Origin: Kuafuiihalomonas sp964473255 | GTDB taxonomy: Bacteria > Myxococcota > Kuafuiibacteriia > Kuafuiibacteriales > Kuafuiibacteriaceae | NCBI GenBank assembly: GCA_964473255.1 | Contig: CAYYOT010000003.1 | Location: forward strand, 1 to 64,000 | Length of the DNA: 64,000 nucleotides | Direction of reading: 5' to 3' | In this document: piece by piece, positions 16,260 to 25,853 of the stretch | Layout of the letters: the number at the start of each line of letters is the position of its first letter | Numbering within the stretch: the stretch's first letter is position 1 | The notes under the pieces: model-generated | What the model was told of the DNA's origin: nothing | Seen by the model: only the letters and a program-made list of their open reading frames with translations | Database searches by the model: none | Program-made: the position numbers and the translations under genes

Positions 16260-17015
16260 GTGCGCGATACGTTGATCGCCCTGCTTAAACTTCAGAAGAT
16301 TGACTCCGATACCCTGGAGATCGAGCACGAAGCGCAACGGATCCCCGAGCAGATTCAGTCTCTGGAGCAAGAGGTCGATAAGCTCCGGGTGGAGGTCGGC
16401 CGCCTGAACGCCGAAGCCGATCAGCAGCGTCGCGAGCTCACCGAGATGGAGGGCAACGTCTCCGAGGAGAGCGCCAAGCATCAAAAGTGGAAGCGCCGCC
16501 TCAACGACATCAAGTCCCCCCGCGAATACCAGGCGCTGTCCCGAGAGCTGGAGATGGGCGAGCGGCAGGTCCACGAGATGGAAGACAAGCTGCTCGAGCT
16601 CACCCAGCACATCGAGGATGCGCAGAAGGCCATCGACGAGAAGCAGGCCCACCTTCGCGACAAGGAAGTTCAGGTTCGGTCGGAGGTGCAGTCTCTGCGG
16701 CGATCCGAGGCTGACCTCCGCTCGCGGGCGGTCGAAGCCTCCGCCGGTCGCGCAGAAGCCGCCGGCGATCTGAACAGCCGCGTCCTGAAGCGCTATGAGC
16801 AGCTTCGGGCGAACCGGGGCGGGGTTGCCGTGGCTCAGGTCGTCGATGGCACCTGCACCGGTTGCCGCATGAAGGTTCGCCCGCAGCAGGTGGTTCATCT
16901 GCTGCGCGCCGACTCGATGGAGACCTGTCCTTCCTGCAATCGCATTCTGGTGCACGAGGCGATCGCCGCCGAAGCATTCGGCCCCGACGAAGATGCCTCC
17001 GCCGCCGACGATTGA
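16260..17015 (+). CDS. Coiled-coil protein with C-terminal C4 zinc ribbon (zf-RING_7 type)
   Basis: A 251-residue protein. Residues about 1-190 form a long charged coiled coil, including the segment DIKSPREYQALSRELEM that is strongly conserved in the DUF164/zf-RING_7 family. The C-terminus carries a zinc ribbon with CTGC and CPSC pairs. The family is widespread in bacteria; members are thought to bind nucleic acid or act in ribosome-related processes, but the role is not settled. Start is GTG 16260, with GGGAGG at good spacing; only 24 bases separate it from the tRNA 3' end, so both may come from one transcript. It ends about 12 bases before the 3' end of the convergent RNase P RNA. Confidence 0.85.
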   Translation: MRDTLIALLKLQKIDSDTLEIEHEAQRIPEQIQSLEQEVDKLRVEVGRLNAEADQQRRELTEMEGNVSEESAKHQKWKRRLNDIKSPREYQALSRELEMGERQVHEMEDKLLELTQHIEDAQKAIDEKQAHLRDKEVQVRSEVQSLRRSEADLRSRAVEASAGRAEAAGDLNSRVLKRYEQLRANRGGVAVAQVVDGTCTGCRMKVRPQQVVHLLRADSMETCPSCNRILVHEAIAAEAFGPDEDASAADD

Positions 17016-17027
17016 GAAAGCGCTCGA

Positions 17028-17425
17028 GACCAGAAGGGCTGTAAGCCGAGTTCTGTTCGTACCGGCCCTTTCGGAGCCGGCACGCCGCGACCATTCATCT
17101 AGGCGGCGCGTTGCCGAGCCGCTCCAGCGACCATACCCGGGTCCCGGTCCAGGCCAACCGTGAGGCTCCGCCTCATGGACCCCTATTCGGTCTTGCTCCA
17201 GGTGGGGGTTGCCGTGCCGCCCCTGTCACCAGGAGCGCGGTGCGCTCTTACCGCACCGGTTCGCCGTGACCCCGTCCCCGATCGAAACCGGCTGAGAGGC
17301 CGCATCTTTTCTGTGGCACTTTCCTGCAAGTCACCTTGACTGGCCGTTAGCCAGCACCCGACCTGGTGGAGCTCGGACTTTCCTCCCGCAGCCGAAGCTG
17401 CCGGCGGCCGCGCGCCCTTCTGGCC
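17028..17425 (-). ncRNA. rnpB: RNase P RNA, bacterial class A
   Basis: About 398 bases on the minus strand. The universally conserved P4/J region reads GAGGAAAGTCCGAGCTCC, and the 3' part has AACAGAACTCGGCTTACAG. The ends are defined by a 12-bp P1 helix: GGCCAGAAGGGC at 17425-17414 pairs with GCCCTTCTGGTC at 17039-17028 with one G-U. The internal segment with GGGGTC, GGTAAGAGCGCACC and GGTGACAGGGGCGGC is typical of the catalytic and specificity domains. This RNA is the ribozyme that matures tRNA 5' ends. It accounts for nearly all of the 540 bases between the zinc-ribbon gene and acnA. Confidence 0.96.
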
Positions 17426-17438
17426 CCGAGCGCACATG

Positions 17439-17467
17439 AGTGTGCCGACGTTGGACGGAAAGGTCGA
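17439..17467 (-). promoter_or_regulatory. Possible sigma70-type promoter of rnpB
   Basis: Read on the minus strand, TCGACC at 17467-17462 and CACACT at 17444-17439 are separated by 17 bases and lie 14 bases before the predicted RNase P RNA 5' end. Four of six and three of six positions match the consensus hexamers. The position is right, the match only moderate. Confidence 0.3.
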
Positions 17468-17556
17468 GGTTCTCTGGCGCCGACCGGGATTTCCCGGCGG
17501 GCACGACCGGCAGAAACCGTTGAGTCGGCTGCCTATCGGGCGTAGCGTCCGCGGCG

Positions 17557-20229
17557 ATGGTAACCGCCGCTCGCCCCCTGCCTGGGCATGAAGAGCTGAC
17601 CTACTACGCCCTGGATGCACTGGAGCAGGAGGGATTCGCGGTCGATGGCCTGCCGTATTCGATCAAGGTTTTGCTCGAAGCCGTCGTCCGCAACCAGGAC
17701 GGCTTTGCCATTACCGAAGAGCATGTCCGGACGCTCGCCTCCTGGAAGGCGAGTGGTCCGCGCTCCGAGATACCCTTCAAGCCGGGCCGGGTCGTGCTTC
17801 AGGACTTCACGGGGGTCCCCGCGATCGTCGACCTGGCCGCGCTCCGGAGCGCCATGCAGCGCTTCGGGGGTCCGGTGGACCGGATCAATCCGCTCGTTCC
17901 CGCCGATCTCGTCATCGACCACTCGGTGCAGGTCGACGAGTTCGGGACCGATTCTGCCCTCGCTACCAACGCGCGCCTGGAGTTCGAGCGGAACCGTGAG
18001 CGGTATGTGTTCCTGAAGTGGGGCCAGCGGAGCTTCGACAACTTCCGGGTGGTTCCGCCGGCCACGGGTATCGTTCACCAGGTCAATCTCGAGCACCTGG
18101 CGAGCGTCGTCCTCCAGACCCCCGACGAGGCGGGCCGCACCGTCGTCTACCCCGATAGTCTGGTCGGTACGGACTCTCACACCACCATGATCAACGGACT
18201 CGGCGTCTTGGGTTGGGGCGTTGGGGGCATCGAGGCCGAAGCCGTGATGCTGGGACAGCCGGTCTACATGCTCACACCGGACGTCGTCGGCTTCGAGATC
18301 GTCGGCGACCTCGTCGAGGGAGCCACGGCGACCGACCTGGTGCTGACGGTGACCCAGATGCTGCGCAAAAAAGGGGTCGTCGGGAAGTTCGTCGAGTTCT
18401 TCGGTTCGGGTCTGGGATCCATGTCGGTGGCGGACCGAGCGACCATCGCCAACATGGCACCGGAATACGGCGCGACCTGTGGCTTCTTCCCCGTGGACGA
18501 CCGAACCCTCGAGTATCTGCGGGGGACCGACCGTCCGGAGGAGCTCGTGTCCGTGGTCGAGGCCTACAGCAAGGCCAACGGCCTATGGCGGGACGATACG
18601 CGTCGCGTCGAATATTCCGATACGCTCCGTCTCGATCTCTCGCAGGTCGAGCCGTCTCTTTCCGGACCGAAGCGTCCGCAAGACCGAGTCATCCTCAGCG
18701 AGATGAAGGGCTCGTGGAACCAGCACCGTGCGCAGACCTATCGCCACGCAGAACCGCTCTCCGCGACGGTCGAGCTGGACGGGCAGACCCATACTCTTCG
18801 AGACGGCGCGGTCGTGATCGCAGCCATCACCAGCTGCACCAACACGAGCAATCCGGACGTCATGATTGCGGCCGGCTTGGTGGCTCGCAAAGCGCGAGCC
18901 CAGGGCTTGTCGCGCAAGGCCTGGGTGAAGTCGTCGCTCGCTCCGGGCTCACGCGTCGTGACCGATTACTTCGACAAGTCGGGTCTGACCGAGGACCTGG
19001 ATGCCCTCGGATTTCAAACGGTCGGCTACGGATGCACCACCTGCATCGGCAATTCGGGTCCTCTCATCCCCGAAGTGAGCCAGGCCATCCGTAGCTCGGG
19101 GCTTCTGGCCGCCAGTGTGTTGTCGGGCAATCGCAACTTCGAGGGACGCATCAACCCCGACGTTCAGCCCTCGTACCTCGCCTCTCCGCCCCTCGTCGTC
19201 GCGTATGCGCTCGCCGGTACCGTGGATATCGACCTCACCCGCGAGCCCCTCGGGACGGGAAGCGATGGCCAGCCGGTGTATCTCAAAGACATCTGGCCTT
19301 CCCGCGAGGAGATCAGAGCCGTCCGCGCCCAGAGCATCTCGCGCGAGCAGTTCGCTCAGCGATACTCGGAGATGGATGGGCCGGTCGAGTGGCAGCAGGT
19401 CGAGGTGCAGGAGAGCGAAGTCTACGACTGGGACGATGCGTCGACCTACATTCAAGAGCCCCCGTACTTCGTCGACATGGAGCGGGAGGCCTCGCCGATC
19501 GCACCCATCGAGAAGGCGCGTCTACTCGTCCGGGTCGGCGACTCCGTCACCACGGACCACATTTCACCGGCCGGAGCGATCGGCCCAAAGACACCGGCTG
19601 GCCGGTACCTCACCGAGCGTGGCGTAGCTCGGTCGATGTTCAACAGCTATGGGTCGCGGCGGGGAAACGACCGGGTCATGACCCGGGGTACCTTCGCCAA
19701 TATCCGACTCACCAATGAACTCGCTCCCGGCACGGAGGGTGGCTTCACGACCTACTTTGGTCCTGACCGTCCGGAACTGCAGACCGGCGAGCAAACGACG
19801 ATCTTCGACGCTTCGACGGCCTATCGGGCCGAAGGTATCCCGCTGGTCGTGGTGGCCGGCAAGGACTACGGAATGGGATCGAGCCGCGACTGGGCGGCGA
19901 AGGGTACGCTGCTCCTCGGCGTTCGCGCGGTGATCGCGGAGAGCTTCGAGCGCATCCATCGCTCGAATCTCGTGGGTATGGGGGTGCTCCCGCTCGAGTT
20001 TGCTCCAGGCGACGACCGGAACCAACTCGGATTGTCCGGGGAAGATGTCTTCGAGATCCACATCGACGATGACGTCAAGCCGGGCCAGACGATCGAGGTT
20101 TCCGTCACCGGTTCGGACGGCCGGAATCGGACGTTCTCGACTCGCTGTCGACTGGATACTCCGGTGGAGGTCGAGTACTACCGAAATGGCGGCATTCTCC
20201 ACACGGTCCTGCGCCGCCTAGCCGGCTGA
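17557..20229 (+). CDS. acnA: Aconitate hydratase A
   Basis: An 890-residue aconitase of the AcnA/IRP type, interconverting citrate and isocitrate in the TCA cycle. The three 4Fe-4S ligands are visible: Cys427 in ITSCTNTSNP, and Cys493 and Cys496 in YGCTTCIGNSG. Other hallmarks are SLVGTDSHTTM and GMGSSRDWAAKG in the swivelling domain. Length is typical of AcnA and excludes AcnB. The start ATG 17557 lies about 130 bases from the RNase P RNA 5' end on the opposite strand, so the two promoters share that space. murB follows after 5 bases, so the two may be co-transcribed. Confidence 0.97.
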   Translation: MVTAARPLPGHEELTYYALDALEQEGFAVDGLPYSIKVLLEAVVRNQDGFAITEEHVRTLASWKASGPRSEIPFKPGRVVLQDFTGVPAIVDLAALRSAMQRFGGPVDRINPLVPADLVIDHSVQVDEFGTDSALATNARLEFERNRERYVFLKWGQRSFDNFRVVPPATGIVHQVNLEHLASVVLQTPDEAGRTVVYPDSLVGTDSHTTMINGLGVLGWGVGGIEAEAVMLGQPVYMLTPDVVGFEIVGDLVEGATATDLVLTVTQMLRKKGVVGKFVEFFGSGLGSMSVADRATIANMAPEYGATCGFFPVDDRTLEYLRGTDRPEELVSVVEAYSKANGLWRDDTRRVEYSDTLRLDLSQVEPSLSGPKRPQDRVILSEMKGSWNQHRAQTYRHAEPLSATVELDGQTHTLRDGAVVIAAITSCTNTSNPDVMIAAGLVARKARAQGLSRKAWVKSSLAPGSRVVTDYFDKSGLTEDLDALGFQTVGYGCTTCIGNSGPLIPEVSQAIRSSGLLAASVLSGNRNFEGRINPDVQPSYLASPPLVVAYALAGTVDIDLTREPLGTGSDGQPVYLKDIWPSREEIRAVRAQSISREQFAQRYSEMDGPVEWQQVEVQESEVYDWDDASTYIQEPPYFVDMEREASPIAPIEKARLLVRVGDSVTTDHISPAGAIGPKTPAGRYLTERGVARSMFNSYGSRRGNDRVMTRGTFANIRLTNELAPGTEGGFTTYFGPDRPELQTGEQTTIFDASTAYRAEGIPLVVVAGKDYGMGSSRDWAAKGTLLLGVRAVIAESFERIHRSNLVGMGVLPLEFAPGDDRNQLGLSGEDVFEIHIDDDVKPGQTIEVSVTGSDGRNRTFSTRCRLDTPVEVEYYRNGGILHTVLRRLAG

Positions 20230-20234
20230 GGCAC

Positions 20235-21341
20235 GTGCTCGACATCTCGATACGTCGCGACGTGAGCCTGGCCGACCGAACCACGCTCGGCGTTGGCGGA
20301 CCGGCCTGGGGATGGGCGTTGTTCCGGACCGCCGAGGAGGTCGCACATCTGGCCGAGGTGGCCGAACGCGCCGGTCGACCTCTCGTCATCCTCGGAGGGG
20401 GCAGCAACATCGTCGTGGCCGATGCGGGTCTCGGTGCGCTGGTGGCGCAGCCCGCCGCTCGAGGCTACGCCCTCACTCGGCAGAACGAGGGGACGGTCGT
20501 GCGGGTTGATGCGGGGATGGACTGGGACACTTTCGTTGCGGCGATGGCGGACCGGGGCCTCGCGGGCATCGAAGCCCTCAGCGGGATTCCCGGTCTGGCT
20601 GGCGGCGCACCGATCCAGAACATCGGCGCCTACGGCCAAGAACTCGCGGACACCCTGGTCGACGTCACGGTCTGGGACTCGACCGCGGCCGAGGTCCGGG
20701 TCCTGAGCCGCGAGTGCTGTGGATTCGGCTATCGGACCAGTCGTTTCAAAGGTCCCGACCGAGGCCGTTTCGTCGTCCTGGAGCTCAGTCTGCGTTTGCT
20801 CTCCGCCCGCCCCACCGTCCGCTACGCCGAGCTCGAGCGGGAACTGCGAAACCTTCCCGACGAGCCGCGAGCCGCGCTTCGGGAAGTTCGGCGTTCGGTC
20901 CTCGCCATCCGTCGACGAAAGTCGATGGTCTACGACCCGAGCGATCCGAATCACCGAAGCGTCGGGTCGTTCTTCGTCAATCCAGTCGTACGCCTGGAAG
21001 AAGCGGATGCCATTGATGCTCGTTGTCATCGGGTCAGCGACCGGCCCATGCCTCGTTTTCGCCAGCCCGATGGTTGGGTCAAGCTGAGCGCAGCCTGGCT
21101 GATCGAGCAGGCCGGCTTCGCCAAGGGCTACGCACGAGGGAAGGTGGGTCTTTCGACCCGGCATGCACTGGCCATCGTCAATCGAGGGGGAGCGACGGCG
21201 GCCGACGTCATCGAGCTGGCCCGACGAATCCAGGATACGGTCGGCGAGTCCTTCGGGGTGCGGCTCCGGCCCGAACCGCAGCTCTTGGGTTTCGGTTCAC
21301 CGTCCGATGCGCTCTTCGGTGAACCCGACGTCACGGGATGA
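20235..21341 (+). CDS. murB: UDP-N-acetylenolpyruvoylglucosamine reductase
   Basis: A 368-residue FAD enzyme that makes UDP-MurNAc, the second committed step of peptidoglycan precursor synthesis. FAD-binding segments ILGGGSNIVVAD and the GIEALSGIPGLAGGAPIQN region are present. Catalytic residues fit the type I enzyme: Tyr166-Arg167 in GFGYRTSRFK, Ser245 in SVGSFFVNP, and the late Glu in EPQLLGFG. GTG 20235 is five bases after the acnA stop. MurB is usually in the mra/dcw cluster; here it stands alone behind aconitase. Its 3' end overlaps the convergent amylase gene by 11 bases. Confidence 0.95.
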   Translation: MLDISIRRDVSLADRTTLGVGGPAWGWALFRTAEEVAHLAEVAERAGRPLVILGGGSNIVVADAGLGALVAQPAARGYALTRQNEGTVVRVDAGMDWDTFVAAMADRGLAGIEALSGIPGLAGGAPIQNIGAYGQELADTLVDVTVWDSTAAEVRVLSRECCGFGYRTSRFKGPDRGRFVVLELSLRLLSARPTVRYAELERELRNLPDEPRAALREVRRSVLAIRRRKSMVYDPSDPNHRSVGSFFVNPVVRLEEADAIDARCHRVSDRPMPRFRQPDGWVKLSAAWLIEQAGFAKGYARGKVGLSTRHALAIVNRGGATAADVIELARRIQDTVGESFGVRLRPEPQLLGFGSPSDALFGEPDVTG

Positions 21342-23982
21342 CGCCAACGTTCACCGGAGGAACGTCGTCCATTACTTTCTGGTCGGAGGGGTCGCCTCCG
21401 CCGCACTCCCACAGTCCTCCTTCCGGAGTGAGCTTGCGATATTCACTTCCGATGCCGTCGAAGTCCCAAGTGGTCACCCAGATGCGAACGTCATCCCAGG
21501 TTCCGACGCCGAGCGCGTCGGCATTGAAGGTGAACTTCACCGAGTGAGTGACGGGGTCGACGTCGAGGAGGGGGGCCGCCGAGATCGAAGCTCCTTGCTC
21601 GTCTTCGGTCGCGCCTTCGCTCGAGTACATGGCGTTGTCCCAGCCGTAGGCAAAGTGTGTCAGGTCCCAAGCAAAGCCGTCTGGGGTCGAGCCGTTGACC
21701 AAAGGCAAGAAGGTGACGCCTTCGCTATCCGGGAGGTCGAAGTAGGTCGTGAAAGAAACGTGGTCGAACTTGTTCGGGGGACTCCAGATCGTCGACAGGG
21801 GCTCGACCATGGAGACGGTCAGGATCAGGGTCTTCTTCGCTGCCTCGACCTTGAGGCTCGCGATGTCCATGTTTCGTTCGCTGAATGCTCCGGGGTACGT
21901 GTAGACCCCGTCGGGTCCTCGATCGTCGCCGGCGGGGTCGTCGATGTCGATCGTGATGCCCTCAAACGGTATGTTCGTCGTGAAGTTGACCCGATCGGTA
22001 CCAGCTCGGGCCACGGGGGAGTACACGATGATCGATTGCGGGCTCGGGCCGAAGGGGAAATTGATGGTGTCGATGGTCGAGGTCCACGACCCATCGTCGT
22101 CCACGACAACCGGGAAGGCTCGGTCGACGTTGTCGTTCAGGATGAGCCGGACGCGCGCGGTCTCGGCGGGTTCAACCGTTCCTTCGACCGCGACCGCGGT
22201 GGTCGCCGTCGAGCCTTCGAGGTCGCTGGTGACTTGGAAGACTGCCCCGGGCTGGGGAGGGGTTCCGACTTCGCCAGTGTCGCGGACGACGACGACCGCG
22301 CGTGGAGGAAGCTCCACGAAGATGTCGCCACCGGCTCCTACTTCCAGTCGTCCCGAGAAGCCGACGGTCGAGAGGTGCTCGAGCTGAGCACCGGGAGCGA
22401 ATCCACTCGGTAGGGCGGGAATGACGACCGGGTTGTCGGCGGAGTTGAAGACGACCAGGAGCTCTTCCTCGCCCAGCTTGCGACGGAAGGCGAAAGGCCC
22501 CGGTCCGGTCGCGCTGTCGTAGATGATCTCCAGCTGTCCCCGGCTGAGGGCCGGGTTGGCTCTGCGCATGGCGATGAGGTCGCGGACGTATTTGAAGAGG
22601 ACGGAGTTCGTGTCGAACATGTCGGCGTCGCTCAGATAGCCGCCGCCGAACATCGCCCTTCGCGTGTCCGTGAAGCCTTGGCCGGTCCCTTGATAGATGA
22701 TGGGAATGCCCGGGACGGTCATCAGCAGGGCCAAGGCCTGCTTGGTCGCATCTTCGCTAGCAATGCTCAAAAAGCGACGTACGTCGTGATTATCGATGAA
22801 GTTCGGGGTGATGTACGGGTCGCGAAACAGCGATCGGTCCATGAACTTCCCGAGCCGATAGGTCATCTGGCGGGTGGGTCGTCCCTCGGCGAAGATCTGC
22901 GCGATCTCCTGGTACAGCGGAAAGCCGAGCACCGCACCGATCTCTGGCGCGTCTTCCGTACCCAGGTAGCTGGTCGCGATCCGCTCCCCGCGGTCGTCGA
23001 AGGGCTCAGAGGTTTCGAAGACTTCACCAAAAGTGAGGAAGTCGGACCGCCCGGTGGCGGCGGCCACCGCGTTGACACCGGGAAAAGCTGGGTCCGTCGA
23101 GTGGATGAAGTCGTTCCAGAATTCGTGTTCGACGAACTTCGCGGTGTCGATCCGAAAGCCGTCGACTCCGACTTCGCGGATCCAATAGCCAAACGAATCC
23201 CGAAGAGCATCCCGCACGACGGGGTTCGACGTGTTCAAGTCGTCGAGATCGGAGATGGCCCAGGTCTTCTCCTGGACGGGATCCTGAAAGTCCTGAATCT
23301 CCGGGGTCCAGTGATAGATATCGGCGGCCTCGTGCTCCGCGTTCAGGAGGTCATTGAGCTCGAACGGCATCTGGGTGGGGGCCAAGACGGGTCGAGACTG
23401 CTGATTGATGGTGAAGTTCTTCTTGGGATTCTCCGGGTCGTACGGATTCACGGCGTCGGGATCCGCGGGATCGATCCAAGTGAAGAAGTTGCCCGTGTGA
23501 TTGGGGACGATGTCCTGAATCAGGTACATACCGCGGCGGTGGAGCGCGTCGGAAAGGCGTTTGTAATCGTCGAGCGTTCCGTAGTGCTCGTCGACCTCCT
23601 TGTAGTTGCGCGCCCAGTATCCGTGGTACCCACCGAAATTGACCTTGTCGTCCCACCATTGGTTGGCCACCGGCGGTGTGATCCAGATGGCGGTCGCGCC
23701 CAGATCTTGAATGTAATCGAGTCGGCGGGTGATCCCGGGGAGGTCGCCACCGCTGTAGTGCGCGTTCGACGTCGGGTCGTACTCGTCTTCCCCCTGGTCG
23801 TTGTTGCTGGCTACCGCGTCGTCGAAGCGGTCGATCATGATGAAGTATATGACCTGGTCGCGCCAGTCGGGCGACTCCACGTGGAGCAAGAGATCCCGCG
23901 ACCCTTCGTCGTCGTCGCTACATCCGGCCGTACCGACGAGACCCACGAGAAGTGCGATGGCACTGGGGCTTGAGAGTTTCAT
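21331..23982 (-). CDS. GH13 alpha-amylase lipoprotein with C-terminal glucodextranase-C module
   Basis: An 883-residue predicted lipoprotein with lipid Cys21 followed by SDDDEG. The GH13 barrel spans about 38-490: DIVPNH (157-162), nucleophile Asp279 in GFRID, acid Glu320 in FGE, and Asp400 in NFIDNHD. A beta C domain and an Ig-like domain (about 580-670) follow. Residues 673-883 form a module beginning DDPAGDDRGPDG that matches the glucodextranase C-terminal family (PF09985-like), thought to bind carbohydrate or the cell surface. The enzyme should hydrolyse internal alpha-1,4 links outside the inner membrane. It is the second gene of a pair; its ATG overlaps the stop of the amylase upstream (ATGA). 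Product specificity is not predictable from sequence. Confidence 0.93.
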   Translation of the reverse strand: MKLSSPSAIALLVGLVGTAGCSDDDEGSRDLLLHVESPDWRDQVIYFIMIDRFDDAVASNNDQGEDEYDPTSNAHYSGGDLPGITRRLDYIQDLGATAIWITPPVANQWWDDKVNFGGYHGYWARNYKEVDEHYGTLDDYKRLSDALHRRGMYLIQDIVPNHTGNFFTWIDPADPDAVNPYDPENPKKNFTINQQSRPVLAPTQMPFELNDLLNAEHEAADIYHWTPEIQDFQDPVQEKTWAISDLDDLNTSNPVVRDALRDSFGYWIREVGVDGFRIDTAKFVEHEFWNDFIHSTDPAFPGVNAVAAATGRSDFLTFGEVFETSEPFDDRGERIATSYLGTEDAPEIGAVLGFPLYQEIAQIFAEGRPTRQMTYRLGKFMDRSLFRDPYITPNFIDNHDVRRFLSIASEDATKQALALLMTVPGIPIIYQGTGQGFTDTRRAMFGGGYLSDADMFDTNSVLFKYVRDLIAMRRANPALSRGQLEIIYDSATGPGPFAFRRKLGEEELLVVFNSADNPVVIPALPSGFAPGAQLEHLSTVGFSGRLEVGAGGDIFVELPPRAVVVVRDTGEVGTPPQPGAVFQVTSDLEGSTATTAVAVEGTVEPAETARVRLILNDNVDRAFPVVVDDDGSWTSTIDTINFPFGPSPQSIIVYSPVARAGTDRVNFTTNIPFEGITIDIDDPAGDDRGPDGVYTYPGAFSERNMDIASLKVEAAKKTLILTVSMVEPLSTIWSPPNKFDHVSFTTYFDLPDSEGVTFLPLVNGSTPDGFAWDLTHFAYGWDNAMYSSEGATEDEQGASISAAPLLDVDPVTHSVKFTFNADALGVGTWDDVRIWVTTWDFDGIGSEYRKLTPEGGLWECGGGDPSDQKVMDDVPPVNVGVIP

Positions 23983-25778
23983 TGCGGTGTGTCCGCCTCC
24001 TCCACGATCACGACCACGACTCGGTCGTCGAACTCGTCGGTCTGAAGCGTTCGCGCAAAGGCGTAGCCGTTGTCGGACGATGAGAGCTGCTCGTGGGCCC
24101 CCGCGCCGACCGCCTGATGGCGGTTGCGGAACTGGCCGACCTTCTGCCAGTGCTCGACGATCGAAGCCTTCTCCCCCCCAGCTTCGATGTCGTCCCAGTT
24201 CATGTCCGAGCGCGTCTTATTCGTTTCGTCCGAGCTCGGAGGCCCATTGGGTCGGGCGCTCTCATCTCCGTAGAAAATTTGGATGCCGCCGGGCATCATC
24301 ATCAAGATCGTACCGACGAGCTTCTGGTCGTCGACGCTCCCGTTCCAGAAGAGCGACGTATCGTGGGAAGAGATGTACGTGAGCTCGTTCTGGTTGGCGT
24401 TTTGGTTGATGAGCTCCGCGTAGGCCGAATAGTACCGCTCTTCGATGATCGAGAGATCCTTGATGACGCTGCGGGCCTCCGTCTGGAACTGAAAGTTGAT
24501 CATCGAGTCGAAGCCGGCCTGAAAGTACTCCGGCGTCTCGCCCGCGTTTCGGGGAAAGACTTCGCCGGTCATCCAGAAAGCCTCTTCATCGAGCGCATCG
24601 TCGGGGTTGTTGGTCTTCCAGTCGTCGAGCGCGGCGAGGGCGGCGGTCTTCAGCTCGGTCCAGGCTTCCAGCTCCACGTGTTTGGCGGTATCGGCGCGAA
24701 AGCCATCGACTCCGAAGCGGCGGACCCAGTCGGCATGCCTGGCGACGTGGTTGTCACGATTGGTGGCGCCGTCGTTCTCGGTGGCCCGGGTATCGGTCTT
24801 GGCCTGCAGGATCGGCGGGAGGCCGGGCACGGTCGACGTCTCGGTCTTGAAATCGGGCAAGGAAGCCAGCGACATGGTGAGGTCGTCGGTGCCTCCCGGC
24901 GTGTGTCCGACCAAGCCGGCGCGGATCCAGGTCGGGCCCCAAAGATCCTCCCAGCCGGCCCGCGACTGGTAACCCACGCGCCCGTTCCAGGTCTGCCAGG
25001 TCTCCGCGCCCTCCAGAGGGGCGATCGGGTCGAGCCACCGTTCGTGACCGTCGAGGAGCACCGAGGGCGCGTACGTCGTCATCTCCTCGAGGCTGTAGTA
25101 TCCGGGATGATTCATCACGACGTCGAAGATCACGCGTATGCCCCTCGCGTGGGCGGCGGCGACGAGGTCGCGCAGCTCGTCTTCGGTGCCGAGGTTGGCA
25201 TCGAGCTTCGTGAAGTCGAGCGCCCAGTAGCCCATGTACGCGTAGTGCTGAAAGTCGCCGGTCCCGCCGCCGACCCACCCGTGGATCTGCTCCACGGGGG
25301 GCGTGATCCACAGAGCGTTCACGCCCAGGTCGTCCAAGTAGTCCATGCGTGCGATGAGCCCGGCGAAGTCCCCCCCGTGAAAGGTCCCGAGCGTCTCGCC
25401 TTCCGCGGGCTGTCGCCCGTAGGCGTCGTCGTTGCTGGGGTCTCCGTTTTCGAATCGGTCGGTGGCCACGAAGTAGACGGTCGCATTGTCCCAGGAAAAC
25501 GAGGCTTCGCTTCCCGGCGCTTCATCGCGCTCTAGGAGGACGACGCCCGCTTCCCCGGCGTCGACCGTGACGGAGCCGTCCTCGGCCACGACATAGGGCG
25601 TATCGGAGTAGGCGTCGCGCAGTGCTTGGCCGGCCGCAAAGACGCCGGTGACGTCGACCTGAACGGTCGAGGCGGAGCCACCGCCGCCGGAGGTATCGTC
25701 GCTGCAAGCGGCGAATGCCAGGGCCCCTAGCAAGAGAAGGCCGGAAGCTGGGGAAGCGCGAAGCGAAGCAGATTTCAT
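23979..25778 (-). CDS. GH13 alpha-amylase lipoprotein
   Basis: A 599-residue predicted lipoprotein: the signal peptide ends at FAAC with lipid Cys25, followed by SDDTSGGGG. The catalytic residues are Asp363 (GFRADTAKHVE), Glu406 (WMTGEVF) and Asp473 (SSHD); the first region is DVVMNH at 219-224. The long insertion between the barrel strands and the MGYWALDFTKLDANLGT segment resemble the periplasmic MalS and related amylases. There is no C-terminal accessory module. The product is coupled to the larger amylase downstream by a four-base overlap, so the two are probably made together and act on the same polymer. A 75-base gap separates it from the DUF4032 gene upstream on the same strand. Confidence 0.92.
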   Translation of the reverse strand: MKSASLRASPASGLLLLGALAFAACSDDTSGGGGSASTVQVDVTGVFAAGQALRDAYSDTPYVVAEDGSVTVDAGEAGVVLLERDEAPGSEASFSWDNATVYFVATDRFENGDPSNDDAYGRQPAEGETLGTFHGGDFAGLIARMDYLDDLGVNALWITPPVEQIHGWVGGGTGDFQHYAYMGYWALDFTKLDANLGTEDELRDLVAAAHARGIRVIFDVVMNHPGYYSLEEMTTYAPSVLLDGHERWLDPIAPLEGAETWQTWNGRVGYQSRAGWEDLWGPTWIRAGLVGHTPGGTDDLTMSLASLPDFKTETSTVPGLPPILQAKTDTRATENDGATNRDNHVARHADWVRRFGVDGFRADTAKHVELEAWTELKTAALAALDDWKTNNPDDALDEEAFWMTGEVFPRNAGETPEYFQAGFDSMINFQFQTEARSVIKDLSIIEERYYSAYAELINQNANQNELTYISSHDTSLFWNGSVDDQKLVGTILMMMPGGIQIFYGDESARPNGPPSSDETNKTRSDMNWDDIEAGGEKASIVEHWQKVGQFRNRHQAVGAGAHEQLSSSDNGYAFARTLQTDEFDDRVVVVIVEEADTPQ

Positions 25779-25853
25779 GGCGACCGAGAGACAGCATACG
25801 CCGTGGGAACCGACGGCGGAACCGCGGAGATGCAGCCCAGGCCAGCGATTCGG

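Noticed and set aside
22678..23973. Open frame of 431 codons on the plus strand opposite the amylase gene
   Set aside because: It mirrors a GH13 gene with full catalytic motifs on the other strand; long antisense frames are expected in GC-rich coding DNA. It has no family motif.
24093..25535. Open frame of 480 codons on the plus strand opposite the second amylase gene
   Set aside because: Shadow of the minus-strand enzyme; low-complexity Val/Gly/Arg composition and no recognisable domain.
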